DNA of 64,000 nucleotides from Laccaria trichodermophora (Eukaryota; Basidiomycota; Agaricomycetes; Agaricales; Hydnangiaceae), in contig JACTVC010000031.1 of NCBI GenBank assembly GCA_018417955.1, forward strand, positions 248,001 to 312,000. Reading direction: 5' to 3'. A model generated the notes under the pieces. It was not told where the DNA came from. It saw nothing but the letters and a program-made list of their open reading frames with translations, and searched no databases. Each line of letters starts with the position of its first letter. The first letter of the stretch is position 1. Both the position numbers and the translations under genes were made by a program. Positions 45,950 through 57,376 of this stretch are shown here, piece after piece.

Positions 45950-47175
45950 ACATCCTCACGAACAACTGGTCCGAAAGAGCTTGGAAACTGGAGGATGATC
46001 CTATCGCGTTAAAATTTAAATGGAACAACGTGAGCCGACTACTTTCATGTTGGCGATGTGTACACCCTAACTCGTTCTCTAGCAGCGGTTCGTTGACAAT
46101 GTGAACACTTGCTGTCCGGGATTGACCCTTTTGGCGGATAGATAACGATTGTTAGTGCTTCACACCGGATAATTGTATCTTCAGCTTCCATTTCACGGGC
46201 ACGGGTGCGTCTATGCTCGTCCTTGATGAACATCTGATCAATCGATCAATCAAAGGTCTGGGTCACTCTCACCAGATTCATCGTCAGTGACACTTTGAAT
46301 CCACATGAAGTTTCTGTCGTAATAGATGGGGCAAAGAAACTCGCCATCTCCATCCCGCATCCCTAACGCCTATGACATCGGAGTCCAAGGATTGCATTGT
46401 CCTACGGCCTTCATTCCACGCGAGTCGCCCTCCTGACTTACAGTGGCGAAGTTAAAAGCCATTTTCGTATCTTGTACCATGTCACTGTCAACCAGATGGT
46501 GACATCAATCACCAAGATAACATTTAGCCGAACCATCCACATCTGCATCCGCGAACACGTCTGCTGCCGCTCCCAGCTCTTCGACCGCTCCTGTACAATT
46601 TTAAACGATAGCGTGAGTTCGGTATTCTTCAAGAAATCTGATTGATCACAAATCCCCTCACGGGTATAACCATTTGAGTGCCATAATAGCGGGGTTGATT
46701 GACGGAATTCTCGGCGTTCTCTGGTTTCTGCTGTTGCTTTTGTTCTTTCGGGGACGAAAGCGAAAACCTGCTGGGGTGGTTAAGACCAAATTTTTGGGGA
46801 CATTTGCGACAACTAACAGCAGCCCGATTTCTGACCTCTTCCAGTTCCAACCACTCCTTTACTGGAGGACTCCCGGGCAAGAAAGCCCGGTACCGCTTTA
46901 CAACCCTCGATTGTGTTCTCGCCTTTGATGAATGCCCAGGCTGAACGTTCATATCCGTGCAACCCTCCGACATTCCTGGATCACCGTCCGCTTCAGAGTC
47001 TGCGAACAACTGGTCTTTTCCAAGGTCTTTTCCTCCGGACAACCTCAGCGTCGTTACCAGTAGAATCTGTAGCGGGGCTCTACCGCCAGCAGCTGCCGGC
47101 CTCCGAGGTTGCACATGTCGTAGAAAATGTCGAGGAGCTCCCCCAGCGAATGATTTTCGTCCGAAAGCCATAATG
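45950..47175 (+). pseudogene. Receptor-like protein pseudogene C
   Basis: The signal-peptide exon is gone. The first recognisable piece is the end of exon 1 (RAWKLEDD-like, 45975 on). Later pieces include an HSTRVALLTYSGEVKSHFRI segment (46400-46460), the TM exon (GILGVLWFLLLLLFFRGRKR, 46700-46760) and the C-terminal block VAGLYRQQLPASEVAHVVEN (47070-47130), in different frames. A long antisense frame across 46629-47204 is a shadow of this sequence. Confidence 0.7.
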
Positions 47176-47791
47176 GCGATTGTGCATCCACGATTTGTTG
47201 ACACACGTCCTCCCTTATCAAGCCCGGAAGCGCTGAGTTGTTAATTTGACATGGCGCGCTTAGCCCATTCTTTTTTGTACATGGACACATTGCTATTTAG
47301 TTGATAACATGTCGGAGGGTCCTGATCATGAGATTTAAGTCGAGGTGTAAACCGCACCTGGTCTTGATCTGATCCTCAATCCGAGATTCGCCTTCGAAGG
47401 AAGATACGTGATATGATTACCGTTGCTATTTAGGAAGGAAGGGATATGAAGTTGACAAGGTAGCTAGAGCCCGACACTAATGAGCTAAATTTTATAAAAA
47501 GCCATGAGGAGAAATCCATCTCAACAAACAACCATCTGCCGAGACTACCATGAACACCGCAAATCAATGTTGGATCACATAGCCAACGTTTCAGAAGTAT
47601 TGGCTATAAGTCCAGGAGGTTGAACGTTCTAGATCTCCGGAACGGCATGAATATGTTAAATGATAAGCGGTCAACATTAATCAACCCTGCTTACGGACTT
47701 ATTGACGGAGTTGCTGACCAAAAGAACGTGGCAAGCGACGTGTTCCAGTCATACCAAAGGCACCTGAGGAACGCATCATTTCATGGCAGCA

Positions 47792-49641
47792 TTACGCGAA
47801 TTGTGTGAGGAGCACATCAGACTCCGAGTTTCCGCCAGTTAGTTTGGAACTCGAAGGGTGTGTGTTTGTGGTTGGCACCAATACCACAGTTCTAGCTTGC
47901 CCAGGTCGAGTAGGGTCATAACCATTCAACTTGAGTTTTCCAGCCGGATACTTCGCATCTGGGTTCCATGGATCCATTGCGTTGGCCGCTCCACCTTCCT
48001 TGAAAATTCCCGTCGTGTCAAGCAGGAACGCTGCCGTCATAGGATGCGAAATCCATGGGTGGTGGAAACGGCTCTGAAGATAAACGAAGGCGATACCGCC
48101 AAGTAGAACCGCGAGCCTGTGCAACCCGGCCCAAAAATAGACCCTCCATAGAACGACACTAGGGCGAGAGGCGGAGAGGGCGATCAAGACACTTGTCTGG
48201 TTATGCTGAGCAACATCACCAAGTACGGTTGCGAGCGATGACCATGCGGATTGATATGATCGCGAAACAAACTCAATGGCAATGTCTTGGTAGGTAGAAG
48301 AGTCGCCAGGAACAGGATCGGCATAGATGCTGAAAAGTATGCGTGTCCCGACTGAGGGTGTTATCGCTAAGGCCTCAATAGTTAGAGGATCCGAAATGGG
48401 ATGAACACGACCCACATGACCCTGAACAACGGTAGGAGAAACGATCTCGCAGTCTCGGCAGAGCGCAGCGCTTGCTGTATAGGTCATATTTGCGAATATG
48501 AAGCATGCGTAAGAGGGGGCATTGATGATGGAAGTGAGATAGGGAGTGATATTCTGTGGCACCATGGAATTGGCAAGAGGAGTACAACCTGGGACGAAAG
48601 GGGTCTCGACTTGGATGCCAAGAAGTCGGGATTCTGTAATATTTACGGGAGACGGTAAGGTGGTACTAGAGCCTGGGCCCCAGCTACCGTCGGGAAAAAG
48701 CGCGGCGAATCCCTCACCGAGAAGGTAAGGATTGTAAGGGCTGGAATCATTGAGCAAGGACCACTGTTGCGACGAAAGGGTCGATGCGGGATCTGTGATG
48801 TATTCAAAGTTGTCCACCGTGAAGTAAGGAAGTAGAATCGTCTCTAGTGTAGAGTTGGGCGGAAGGTGCAAGTTTGCTGCTTGTACGATAGCGCGTCGGG
48901 TGAGGTTGGATGGCAGTGGGAGATTTGAGGAATTCGTATTGGTGACTCCCCACGAAACCACGGCCAAAGAAGCCGCAAGTTCGATGACTTGTAAAGCTAA
49001 CAGTTGTTGATTCCGATAAAACGAAATATCCAACCCAGGAATCCCCTCTGTGAGATTCGTAAGTGGCACGACCCCGTCTACCAAAGTAAACGCAGGTTTC
49101 CACGTAATGGATCCCGTCAAGATGGCAGAGAAATAATCCATCACGAAACAGATGAAAATGATGGCGTATACGAGCAACCAGTTCCTTCGGCTTGAAACAT
49201 GACTGGGCGATAGCATCGCCGTTATTCCACCTGAGATGACCTTTGAAAAACCAGCCAAGGTGATTTCACTTTTCTCCATAAACATGAAAGCACAGCGCCA
49301 GAGAAGTTTGCTAGCCCACCACGCAGCTGCTGCGCGCGTTGCGCTTGCTAGGAGTGAGATCATGGTTGTTATGTCGGATTGGAGGAGTTTGATGTTCCGA
49401 TTGCTGACTACCCTCGTCATACCATGAAGGTCAATAAAACGAGGTCGACGATGGTTGAGGTTGTAAACCCGATCTGCACCCGCCGGGTCAATGAGGAATA
49501 GAACCGCAATAACGGAAAAGATAATCAGGAAGAGGTGGAGAGCGAATGGAAGAACGCCCGTGACAGATAAAAGCAGCCTACACACCGTGCTGTGAGTCTC
49601 AAATTGTAGAAGGGCGGACGCACTTACCGAGGTATGGGCAT
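47792..49641 (-). CDS. Four-TM glycoprotein, module copy C (603 aa)
   Basis: Exons 49641-49628 (14 nt) and 49589-47792, intron 38 nt, giving MPIPRTVCRLLLSVTG. No ATG exists in exon 2 before about residue 75, so without the tiny first exon the first TM segment would have no start codon; this is the main reason for the model. TM segments: about 16-38, 84-110, 141-164 and 490-512. The ectodomain has nine or so sequons (NLT, NSS, NST, NDS, NIT, NMT, NQT) and CFIFANMTYTA/CRDC. The C-tail ends LLTQFA. Relative to copy B it has one extra residue in the last TM (LHRLAVLL against LHLAVLL). The reading frame is complete. Function is unknown; it is membrane-located, probably at the plasma membrane or secretory pathway. 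Confidence 0.8.
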
Positions 49642-50523
49642 TCTCCTGGAGAAGGAAGTAAGAACTTGTGGTGAGGGACCATCGTGAGCGAATTATCTAT
49701 AAAGTTGATAAGGGTGGCTGTGCAGCTTCTAACAGAAGGCGTGGTGCTATGTATTGTTGCTGGGAGAGCACTCGAGAGATAGAGCTAACATACCTAGTGC
49801 TTGATCAGAGTCACGGTTTGGACTCTGGAGCCTGTACCCAATCACCTTTCCTTTGATGCTTCAAACTTGAAGTTCCGCATTTACGTTAGGTCTGTTGAGC
49901 CACTCTCAGGCCTCTGTGAACTTGTCTTTGTGGAACAGACTACTTAGCGCTGGTCCGACCCAAGCTTAAAGCGCTGTCTGAGTAAGTTGATGATTGGTTG
50001 ATGATCGACCTCACCTGCGGTAATAATCAACAGCGCGTTCTGATGCATGAGCCAGATTACCCGTGGTTACGAGTCCGAGGTACGAGGATTCGTTTCTTCT
50101 ACTTATGATCGTCTTTTTCGTCCATGACAGACAAATGACAGAAGTTGCATGACAGCCGTGCGTTTGTTGTGTGTTATTTGTGCTGTGCCGTCACATATTC
50201 ATATCTCCTTTTGATCTCCTTCAAAGAAAGTTCCCAGGCGAGAACCCTCGCTCCTCTCTTTTGCGGACTCGCATTCAACACATGCAGTGGTTGCCACCAC
50301 CAACAAGTGTTAAAATATAAATAGCCTGTGGGTATCCGGGAAGCGAAATGGGTGGTACATGTCCACACTTGCAACTCCGCCCCAATAGTAAACTTAAATT
50401 TGACCCAAAAAATATGTCTATCTCGTCTAGCGAATTGAACGTTGAAAATCCGGATCTGCTAACCAAAAGGTTAGCGTGTGCACCCAAAAAAGCAAGAGAA
50501 AAGGGGGAACATTCCATACCAAC

Positions 50524-50712
50524 TCAATCATTCTTGCAACACTGCCAGCACGGCTGGTTGTTCGGGAACGATAGACTTGAGCTCCATCCAGGGGGACACT
50601 GTGGCGTTGTGGTAGTACAATCGCTGCACTGTCCGCTAGTGGCGTCTCCGTCGGCAGAGACTGTGGCAAGTGGGGCGAGGAGGAGGAACATGACGGTTAA
50701 GATGAACTTCAT
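50524..50712 (-). CDS. Small secreted Cys-rich protein (62 aa)
   Basis: Signal peptide MKFILTVMFLLLAPLATVSA, then a mature part of about 42 residues with Cys in QCSDC, QCPPG and PCWQCCKND. It ends six residues after CWQ. It is the paralogue of 45024-45275 and keeps the ancestral-looking stop. TATAAAAGG at 50800-50808. The segment around it (50380-51555) aligns by eye with 45000-45870, including leader, promoter and downstream sequence. Function is unknown. Confidence 0.7.
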   Translation of the reverse strand: MKFILTVMFLLLAPLATVSADGDATSGQCSDCTTTTPQCPPGWSSSLSFPNNQPCWQCCKND

Positions 50713-50799
50713 GTTTTTTGTCTGTGATTTGACTTTTAAAAATGAGGTCAGCGAGTCTAAAGTGAAGCGATGTTGTTTTCAAACTGAAGCTTTCCAAAC

Positions 50800-50808
50800 C
50801 CTTTTATA
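50800..50808 (-). promoter_or_regulatory. TATA box of secreted-protein gene
   Basis: Minus-strand TATAAAAGG lies 88 bp upstream of the ATG at 50712. It is conserved with 45359-45367. Confidence 0.6.
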
Positions 50809-51155
50809 CAGAATTTGGTCCGGAGGCATTGGCAAGCCTACCGCGCCGATCCATTGGAAACGAAGGAGAAGTTGCTCAGAGGCATACTTGCCCCGGAGCC
50901 GTTAGAAGTCTTCGGAGTGCCTGCCCAGACTTCACTTCTTCAGCTTCTAATGTTTCATCAGTACTGCGCCTGCGTAAATATTACTTACCTGGGAGTCGGC
51001 GGGACAATGTCGGGATACTTGTTTAGTGTGCGTGTTGGTTGAACCTCTCACGAACTCAAATGCGGTCGCTACCTTTCATAATTTATTATCAGCTGCGACG
51101 ACTTGTAGTGCCGGTCTTTACACACCTAAGTTCGAATTCTGAAGCTCCTCGTAGT

Positions 51156-51188
51156 GGTCACAGATTGGTCACAGATTGGTCACAGATT
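51156..51188. repeat. 11-bp tandem repeat, three copies
   Basis: GGTCACAGATT repeated three times in a row, in the duplicated promoter-side DNA of the secreted-protein gene. The other copy of this DNA lacks the array. Confidence 0.85.
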
Positions 51189-51555
51189 CGGAAAAGATTT
51201 AACATCTTCTTACGCCGGGCCCCGAATTTCCGCGGTAAGTAATGGTTGCCGTTAAGTACACCCAAAACTCACGGCTCACTGGCGCGATTTAACCTTCTAG
51301 TCACATACCAAGAACATACCCGTTTTGACGACCGTTTAAAAATTATGCACCTAAGGAAAACAAATAACGAGGACATAAAATCTTCAGAGAGAATACCCGT
51401 TCAAATCGAGTTCTCAAAGAATTATAAAGAAACCCACCAGGAGCGCGACTTGAGCATGACTAGGAATTCAATCATCAACTTTATTTCAGTTGTATAGTAG
51501 CAGACGTTGTGGCCAAAAAGGATGCTGAAAAGATAGGAAGAATCACGTGACATAA

Positions 51556-52477
51556 CGTCGTCATCTTCTCCACCTCGGGCCTGGCGCTTCTTACAGCCGA
51601 TTTCAAATCTATGCAGAATCCCCAAAAAAAAATTTGGCTGTTTGTGCCTATTAGCTTTAGCTGAAGGCTGGGACCCCGAATCCACAATCGTGTTTGCACT
51701 CAGTCACGTCTGCCAAGTTCCTCATTATGGTAGATCTAGACACTCCTGCTAGCGGTAGTGAACCTAATGAAATCGATCTTTCCGTTGTCGCTCGACTCAC
51801 GTTCGGCAAGAAACAAACAAAGGACATCAAGGCCTCCCAATTCCTGTCCCTAATCTATTGTATGATACGATATCTAGGCAAGGTGACGCCCCTGATGTTG
51901 TTAACTACGAAGAATAACCTAGTCAAGAATACGATACTTTTTGCACCTGGGGGGAAACCAGTCGTTATATTTGTTGAAATGCCGCACATTGAGAAGTCAG
52001 CTAAACGAGTGGTGAGAACAGAACATGTACAGCATCTACTTATGTAGTACCGCTGTCCTCAAACAAAGAACCTTCTCTGCACACATCTCCTTCCAACTAA
52101 AGCCCAACCTTGTGTTCTTCCCGATGTCTTTCGATTTCGTGCAGCCTTACAACATGAGCATATCAGGTCATGCCATCGTGGAACTTCTTCGGCAATGGTA
52201 TTCATGAATGCGGCGCGCTCGATGTCATTTCTCTCGAGGGCACGAGTTGAGACACATTTCGAGAGAAATCGAGCCTTCGTAGAGTGCGAACCAAGGTAGA
52301 GATGGAGGGGTGATAGCTGTTCTAGGAGGCCTCCTGGATTCTGGGCTAAATGTTGAAAGTGATGTGTATTAGAAATTGCGCATGTGAAAATATTATGTCA
52401 TTTGATTCTGGGGTCCTTGGGCCCAATTTTTTTTTTGTAATTCCGCATAGATGTGAAATCGGCTGTAAGTGCTAGGG
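51556..52477. other. Inserted DNA left of the palindrome-ended element
   Basis: Alignment by eye to copy C shows continuity lost after ACGTGACATAACG (51555) and regained at 55269, so this stretch is part of a 3.7-kb insertion. It includes an unrecognised plus frame of 106 residues (51727-52047, starting MVDLDTPASGSEPNEIDLSV). A hairpin-like pair also lies here (ATTTCTCTCGA near 52217 and TCGAGAGAAATCGAG near 52258). Confidence 0.4.
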
Positions 52478-55105
52478 GGCCTCAGAGGCCAATTCTTTGT
52501 CTGGTGGTAATTGGCCTCTGAGGGGGGTGATCCTGTCACTGCGCACGCTGTCGTTCCAAAATAGCTCCGGCTGATGGTTGCCGGACACGCTGCACGTGCG
52601 CGTAAGCGCTTGTGCTCGCTTCCAGCGACGAACCCTGGACGAACCTTCTGATGACGAACGACCTCCACCCCCTTCACTGACATATTGCCCACCTCCCACT
52701 TTCTCCGCTTATGTCTCTTGTACAGCATGCTATGTCACCAAACAAGCGAGCGCTGAGCGCAGAGCACTCGCTTTCTACTACGGCGACTAGCTAGCGACAA
52801 ACCCAACAACGAACGACCTACACTCCAGTAACATACTTGTGCACCAACCACTCACCCCGCCTACCCTCCTCATGCATCATTCTACGTCACTAAACAGGGA
52901 TTCACGCCGTCGCTGATATCCTGTTCTCGGGGGGTATGTGTGGTGTGTAAAACCTTCGGGTAGGCACACGTCAATATCACTCGTTCTTGGGGGGTTACAC
53001 TTACCACTGTCCGAACAGGATCAACACACATAGGGCATCCCTTATTTGGTCTTGGTGGATCAGAAAGGCCAGTCTCGCTACCCTGTTTCTTGATGCTTCA
53101 TCTGAAACACTCAAGAAGCCGACATGCGAGAAATTTGCGCCCTCAGGCCTCACCCTTCATGACCCATTCCTGTTTGTCAAGAAGTCAGATCGGCCACCCT
53201 ACTATCACAGGCCAATCAACCTTCAAGACTTGACGTTGATCGCCACAGCTACTCAACGAACGACACATTTATCCATCCATCCATCTCTCTCCTCACACGG
53301 ACATCGGCGTCATACAAGATTGACGCACTCACTTCGTTCCCTTCACCGCGTAACTGGGTTCTTGTGGGGCTGACTGGGTGTAATTCCGACCACGGGCACC
53401 CTTGAATGTTGGCGCTTCGTTCCTGGCGTTGAAGTATAGTATGTTGGAATGTTTTGTATGTCACAGCACACATTTGAGGAATGCATCATACGATCACTTG
53501 CTCGAACCGTACTTCTATGTAGAGTAGATTATGAATGAATGTCATTACGAACTTCTTCGTAATACGTCGGCATGCGTCTGTTGAATCCAACAAAAATTAG
53601 GACAAGATTCACGGAGAGTACAGAAACTTCGGGATGGAAAACAGACAACCTTCGCACTCACAGATACTTGTGGCATTCTGCTCGTGTGGAAGTATAATCG
53701 AGGTCTGGGTCAAGTTGAATTGCACCTGGGAAGAATTTCACAAATGTGCAGCTTTCGTAGGCCAGAACTGTGTTTACGGTTCTTAAGGCAATATTCTTTG
53801 CCAACCTTTGATGTGGTCTGACTTTTACTCCGCAAAAATGTAAGTTCAGGCTCACTCCCCCGCACCACCTCAGAAATGGCGCCGTAAATCAATTCTTAAT
53901 ACTTTCAGCTACTCAACGACCAGCCTTCACAATTTTCCCAATGAAACTGGGCTAGATAACCTGCGAATAAGAGAATTTCACTCCACCTAATTTGTAGCAG
54001 GACCACAAAATTCTTTCTACCGATGCTGGCTTCGACAAACTACCCTTGAACCTTCAAGTTCCCTTGCAGATAATGGCTTCCTGCCTAAAAAGAACTTTCA
54101 CTTGGGTTGGTTGGCCGAAGAAAATCGGAGGAGTAAGTAAGTATAGTGACAAAACATAAAAATCTTTGAGCACATCGTCTGATTTTCAACTTGAGAGTTC
54201 GCTTTTGAATACAAAGTACATCACCATACTTCAACATAGCTATATAACACGACTTGAATTTTATTTTACAAACGAATGGCGCATTTCCGCCCATGCGGTT
54301 TGTGATTGCATGAAGACGTTGTTACTCGACAAAACCTCGCGTCTACAAATTGGCACCAAGTTCGGAATGGTTAATATCATGTTTCAGATGTTTCAAGATG
54401 TCGCCATATCTCCATAGATAGAATTTTGGTGATATCCTTTGACGGTAAGTCACTAAAAAACAAATGAAATATCTCTCTTTTTTGACAGACGACTATCAGC
54501 GGGCTTCATTTTCCTGTTATATTGATGTGAAAAAATACCAGACATGCGAGGAAGGGAATGAAGTGGGTGTGGGTCCACTGTCTACCGACGATGGGAGGTT
54601 TAAACTATGCGAAAATTCTAGATACCGCAAGCGCAAGGTCTCGCAAGGTGTTTTTGTGGCGAGACGCACCCGTTGCCAAGGCGAGGCCTCTCCCTGTTAT
54701 AGGATTCTCATGGAACCCTTGACTACTGGCCACCGATGTTTTTGATTTTAGAGATTGACCAAGCAGGGGGGTATTAGTATTGGAATCATGGATAAATTAC
54801 CACTGTTAGACCTCCAGATTTTGCCCCATTGCAGGTATGTATCTATTCTTGGCAAGGGTACCCAAGTTTTTGGGATGAAAGCCTACAAATTGAGCAGGAG
54901 GCATAGCTACTGGCGCTGGGCAACGAGCGACGAGCGCCGCGGCCGCTTATCGCGCCGCTTGTGGTCTGTCACCCTGACGCTCAGGTTATTTTTAGACATC
55001 AAAGGAAGCGATCACTGAATCAATTTGGATTTGACGTGTAGTGATGGAGCGGGAATGACCCCCAGAGGCCGATTCCTACCAGACAAAGAATTGGCCTCTG
55101 AGGCC
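52478..55105. mobile_element. 2.6-kb element with palindromic terminal repeats
   Basis: The ends are inverted copies of GGCCTCAGAGGCCAATTC followed by TTTGTCTGGT, continuing with AAT(T/C)GGCCTCTG for about 50 bp in all. Each end is itself a hairpin (GGCCTCAGAGGCCAATT against AATTGGCCTCTGAGG). No exact target duplication was seen. The interior has only short frames (e.g. 52987-53373 + with TLFLDASSETLKKPTCEKFA) and no identified transposase. Its absence from module copy C supports insertion into copy D. Confidence 0.55.
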
Positions 55106-55651
55106 TTCTGTCACTCAGAAGCGTCAGGCCTGAGGTGATCTTCTCGACGTGGTTGAACCAAGCTGCCACCCTGGAGTCCACAAGAACCTCTCTCTTCCTC
55201 ATCTTAATCCTCACCGGCCACCGTCCATGTCGTCAAAAGACTCCACATGTAGTTCCAAGGAAGTGTACTGACCTTTTCCTCTTACAATCCACGCATACAC
55301 CCCAGACAGATCAATGAAACAGCCAGGAACCAGCGCCGACAGCTCCAATAGCAAGTCGTCTTCTCCCTTACCAAACAGCGATGATGATTCTGATCACACA
55401 CCACGCACAGCGAGATTGCACAAATCATCAGCGGTAAATCCCAACACGTGCCGGTGACCGGTGAATATTTGAATACGCGCCTGATTGGAGACCATACATA
55501 GGTCCATCGATCTTCCTCTTCATTTACGTTTCACGTTCTTACGACCGCCCGCAGATCCAAACGCCCCTTCCACCAGAAGAAGCCCCACATCCGTCTGCCA
55601 TCCCAGAATATCAGAAGCGAAACCTGGTGGTTGGCCAGGAAGGCTTTCGGA

Positions 55652-56830
55652 ATGGCTATCTTACTTCACTTGGCCCTTCTACTTCCTCTTTGTTTGCCGT
55701 GGTGTTCTGTAGGCTACGCCATCGATGATCGCCAAATTACGTTCTCCCCAACAATTGTCCGAAAGAGCTTGGAGACTGGAGGATGATCCTACTGCGTTGA
55801 ACGGAACAACGTGAGCCTACTGCTTTCATGTTGGCAATATGTGTATAATTTGACTCGTTCTGTAGCTGCGGTTCGCTGACAATGTGGCCACTTGCTTCCC
55901 GGGATTGAACCTCTGGCGTATATTGCTTCACATCCATCTCGGATGGTACCCATCACTGACACCTATGACATCCAAGGATTGTCCTATGGCCTTCATTTCA
56001 TGCGGGTCGCTCTTCTGACGTACAGTGGCGGAGTTGAAAGTCATTTTCCCATGTCACCGTCAACCAGACAGCGACATCTAGCACCAAGACAACAATAGCC
56101 GGACCATCCGCGAATACGGCTCCTGCTGCTCCCAGCTCTTCGGCCGGTTCTGCACAATTTCCAAAGATAACGTGAGTTCGGTATTCTTCAAGAAATCGGA
56201 TTGAACACAAATCTCCTCATAGGCATAACCATTCGAGTGCCATAATAGCGGCGTCGATTGGCGGAATCATCGGCGTTCTCTGGTTACTGCTGTTGCTTTT
56301 GTTCTTTCATAAACGAAACCGAAAACCTGCTGAGGTGATTAAGACCAAATTTGGGGGGAAATTACGCAACTGCCTTCAGACCACCAAGACCTTCTGTCGT
56401 CAAGGTTGACAGTGTCATTTTGAAATGGTACGAATACAGGTACCGAGTGTGTGATCCAATAGCAGCCTGATTTCTGACCTCTTCCAGTTCCAACCACTCT
56501 GTCACTGGAGGACTCCTGGGCAAAAAAGCCCGGTACCGCTTTACAGCCCTCGATTCTGTTCTCGCCTTCAATGAATGCCCAGGCTCAACGTTCATATCCG
56601 TGCAACCCTCCGACATTGCCGGATCACCGTCCGCTTCAGAGTGTGTGAGCGACTGGTTTTTCCCTCCGGACAACCTCAGCGTCATTACCAGCAGAATTTG
56701 TAGCGGGGCTCTACCACCAGCAGCTGCCGGCCCCCGGCCCCCGAGGTTACACATGTCGTAGAAAATGTTGAGGAGCGTGCCCAGCAAATGATTCTCTTTC
56801 AAAGCCATGATGGCGATCGTGCATCGACGA
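55652..56830 (+). pseudogene. Receptor-like protein pseudogene D
   Basis: A good signal exon (MAILLHLALLLPLCLPWCSV, GYAIDDRQITFSPT) is followed by a 1-base frameshift before AWRLEDDPTALNGTT and a normal donor. Exon 3 has DTYDIQGLSYGLHFMRVALL, and the TM exon has GIIGVLWLLLLLLFFHKRNR-like sequence (56255-56330). The tail (56480-56830) is a degenerate match to the C-terminal block. Exon 2 is damaged and part of the stalk is missing. It points toward the four-TM gene, as in the other copies. Confidence 0.7.
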
Positions 56831-57376
56831 TTTGTTGGCACACGTCCTCCCTTATCAAGCCCGGAAGCGCCGAGTTGTTAACTTGACATGGCGCGCCTGG
56901 CCCATTCTTTTTTGCACATGGACACATTGCTTTTCAATTAGAACAATCATGTCGGAGGGTGCTGCCAATGAGATCAAAGTTGATATGTAGACCGCCTGTT
57001 CTTGATCTGGTCCACAATCCGAGGCTCGCCTTCGAAGGAAAAATAGGTGATATGATCACCATTCCTCTTTGAGAAAGTGGGGGATACAAAGTTGACAAGG
57101 TAGCCTGCTAAGTAGTATAGAAAGGGGAACCCATCTCAAGAACAACCATCTGTCGAAACTACCATGAACACCAAAAATCAATTTTGAGGAGTATTGGCTT
57201 CTAAGTCCATTAGGTTGAACGTTCTAGTCTCCGGAACGGCATGAACGCGTTAAATAATAAGCGGTCACTGAGGTTGACCAGCCCTTCTTACGGAGTTGCT
57301 GACCGAAGAAGCATGGATAGCGACATGTTTCAGTCATAGCAAAGGTACCTGAGGAGCGCATCATTTCAGCGCAGTG

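Larger units (their letters stand above)
45885..50080. repeat. Duplicated module, copy C
   Basis: The second copy of the module, with its secreted-protein gene immediately to the left (45000-45760, itself duplicated at 50380-51555). It starts with the shared string TGACCTTTTC...CCTCTTACAAT and ends beyond the four-TM promoter. The flank to about 50320 still matches 60100-60300 (e.g. TTATTTGTGCTGTGCC, CAACAAGTGTT). Copies C and D are the closest pair by eye. Confidence 0.75.

Noticed and set aside
46629..47204. 191-residue open frame on the minus strand
   Set aside because: It is antisense to receptor-like pseudogene C. The similar antisense frame in copy D (56362-56841) is only partly conserved, as expected for a shadow of shared plus-strand ancestry.
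56362..56841. 159-residue open frame on the minus strand
   Set aside because: A shadow of receptor-like pseudogene D; no signal, domain or promoter of its own.
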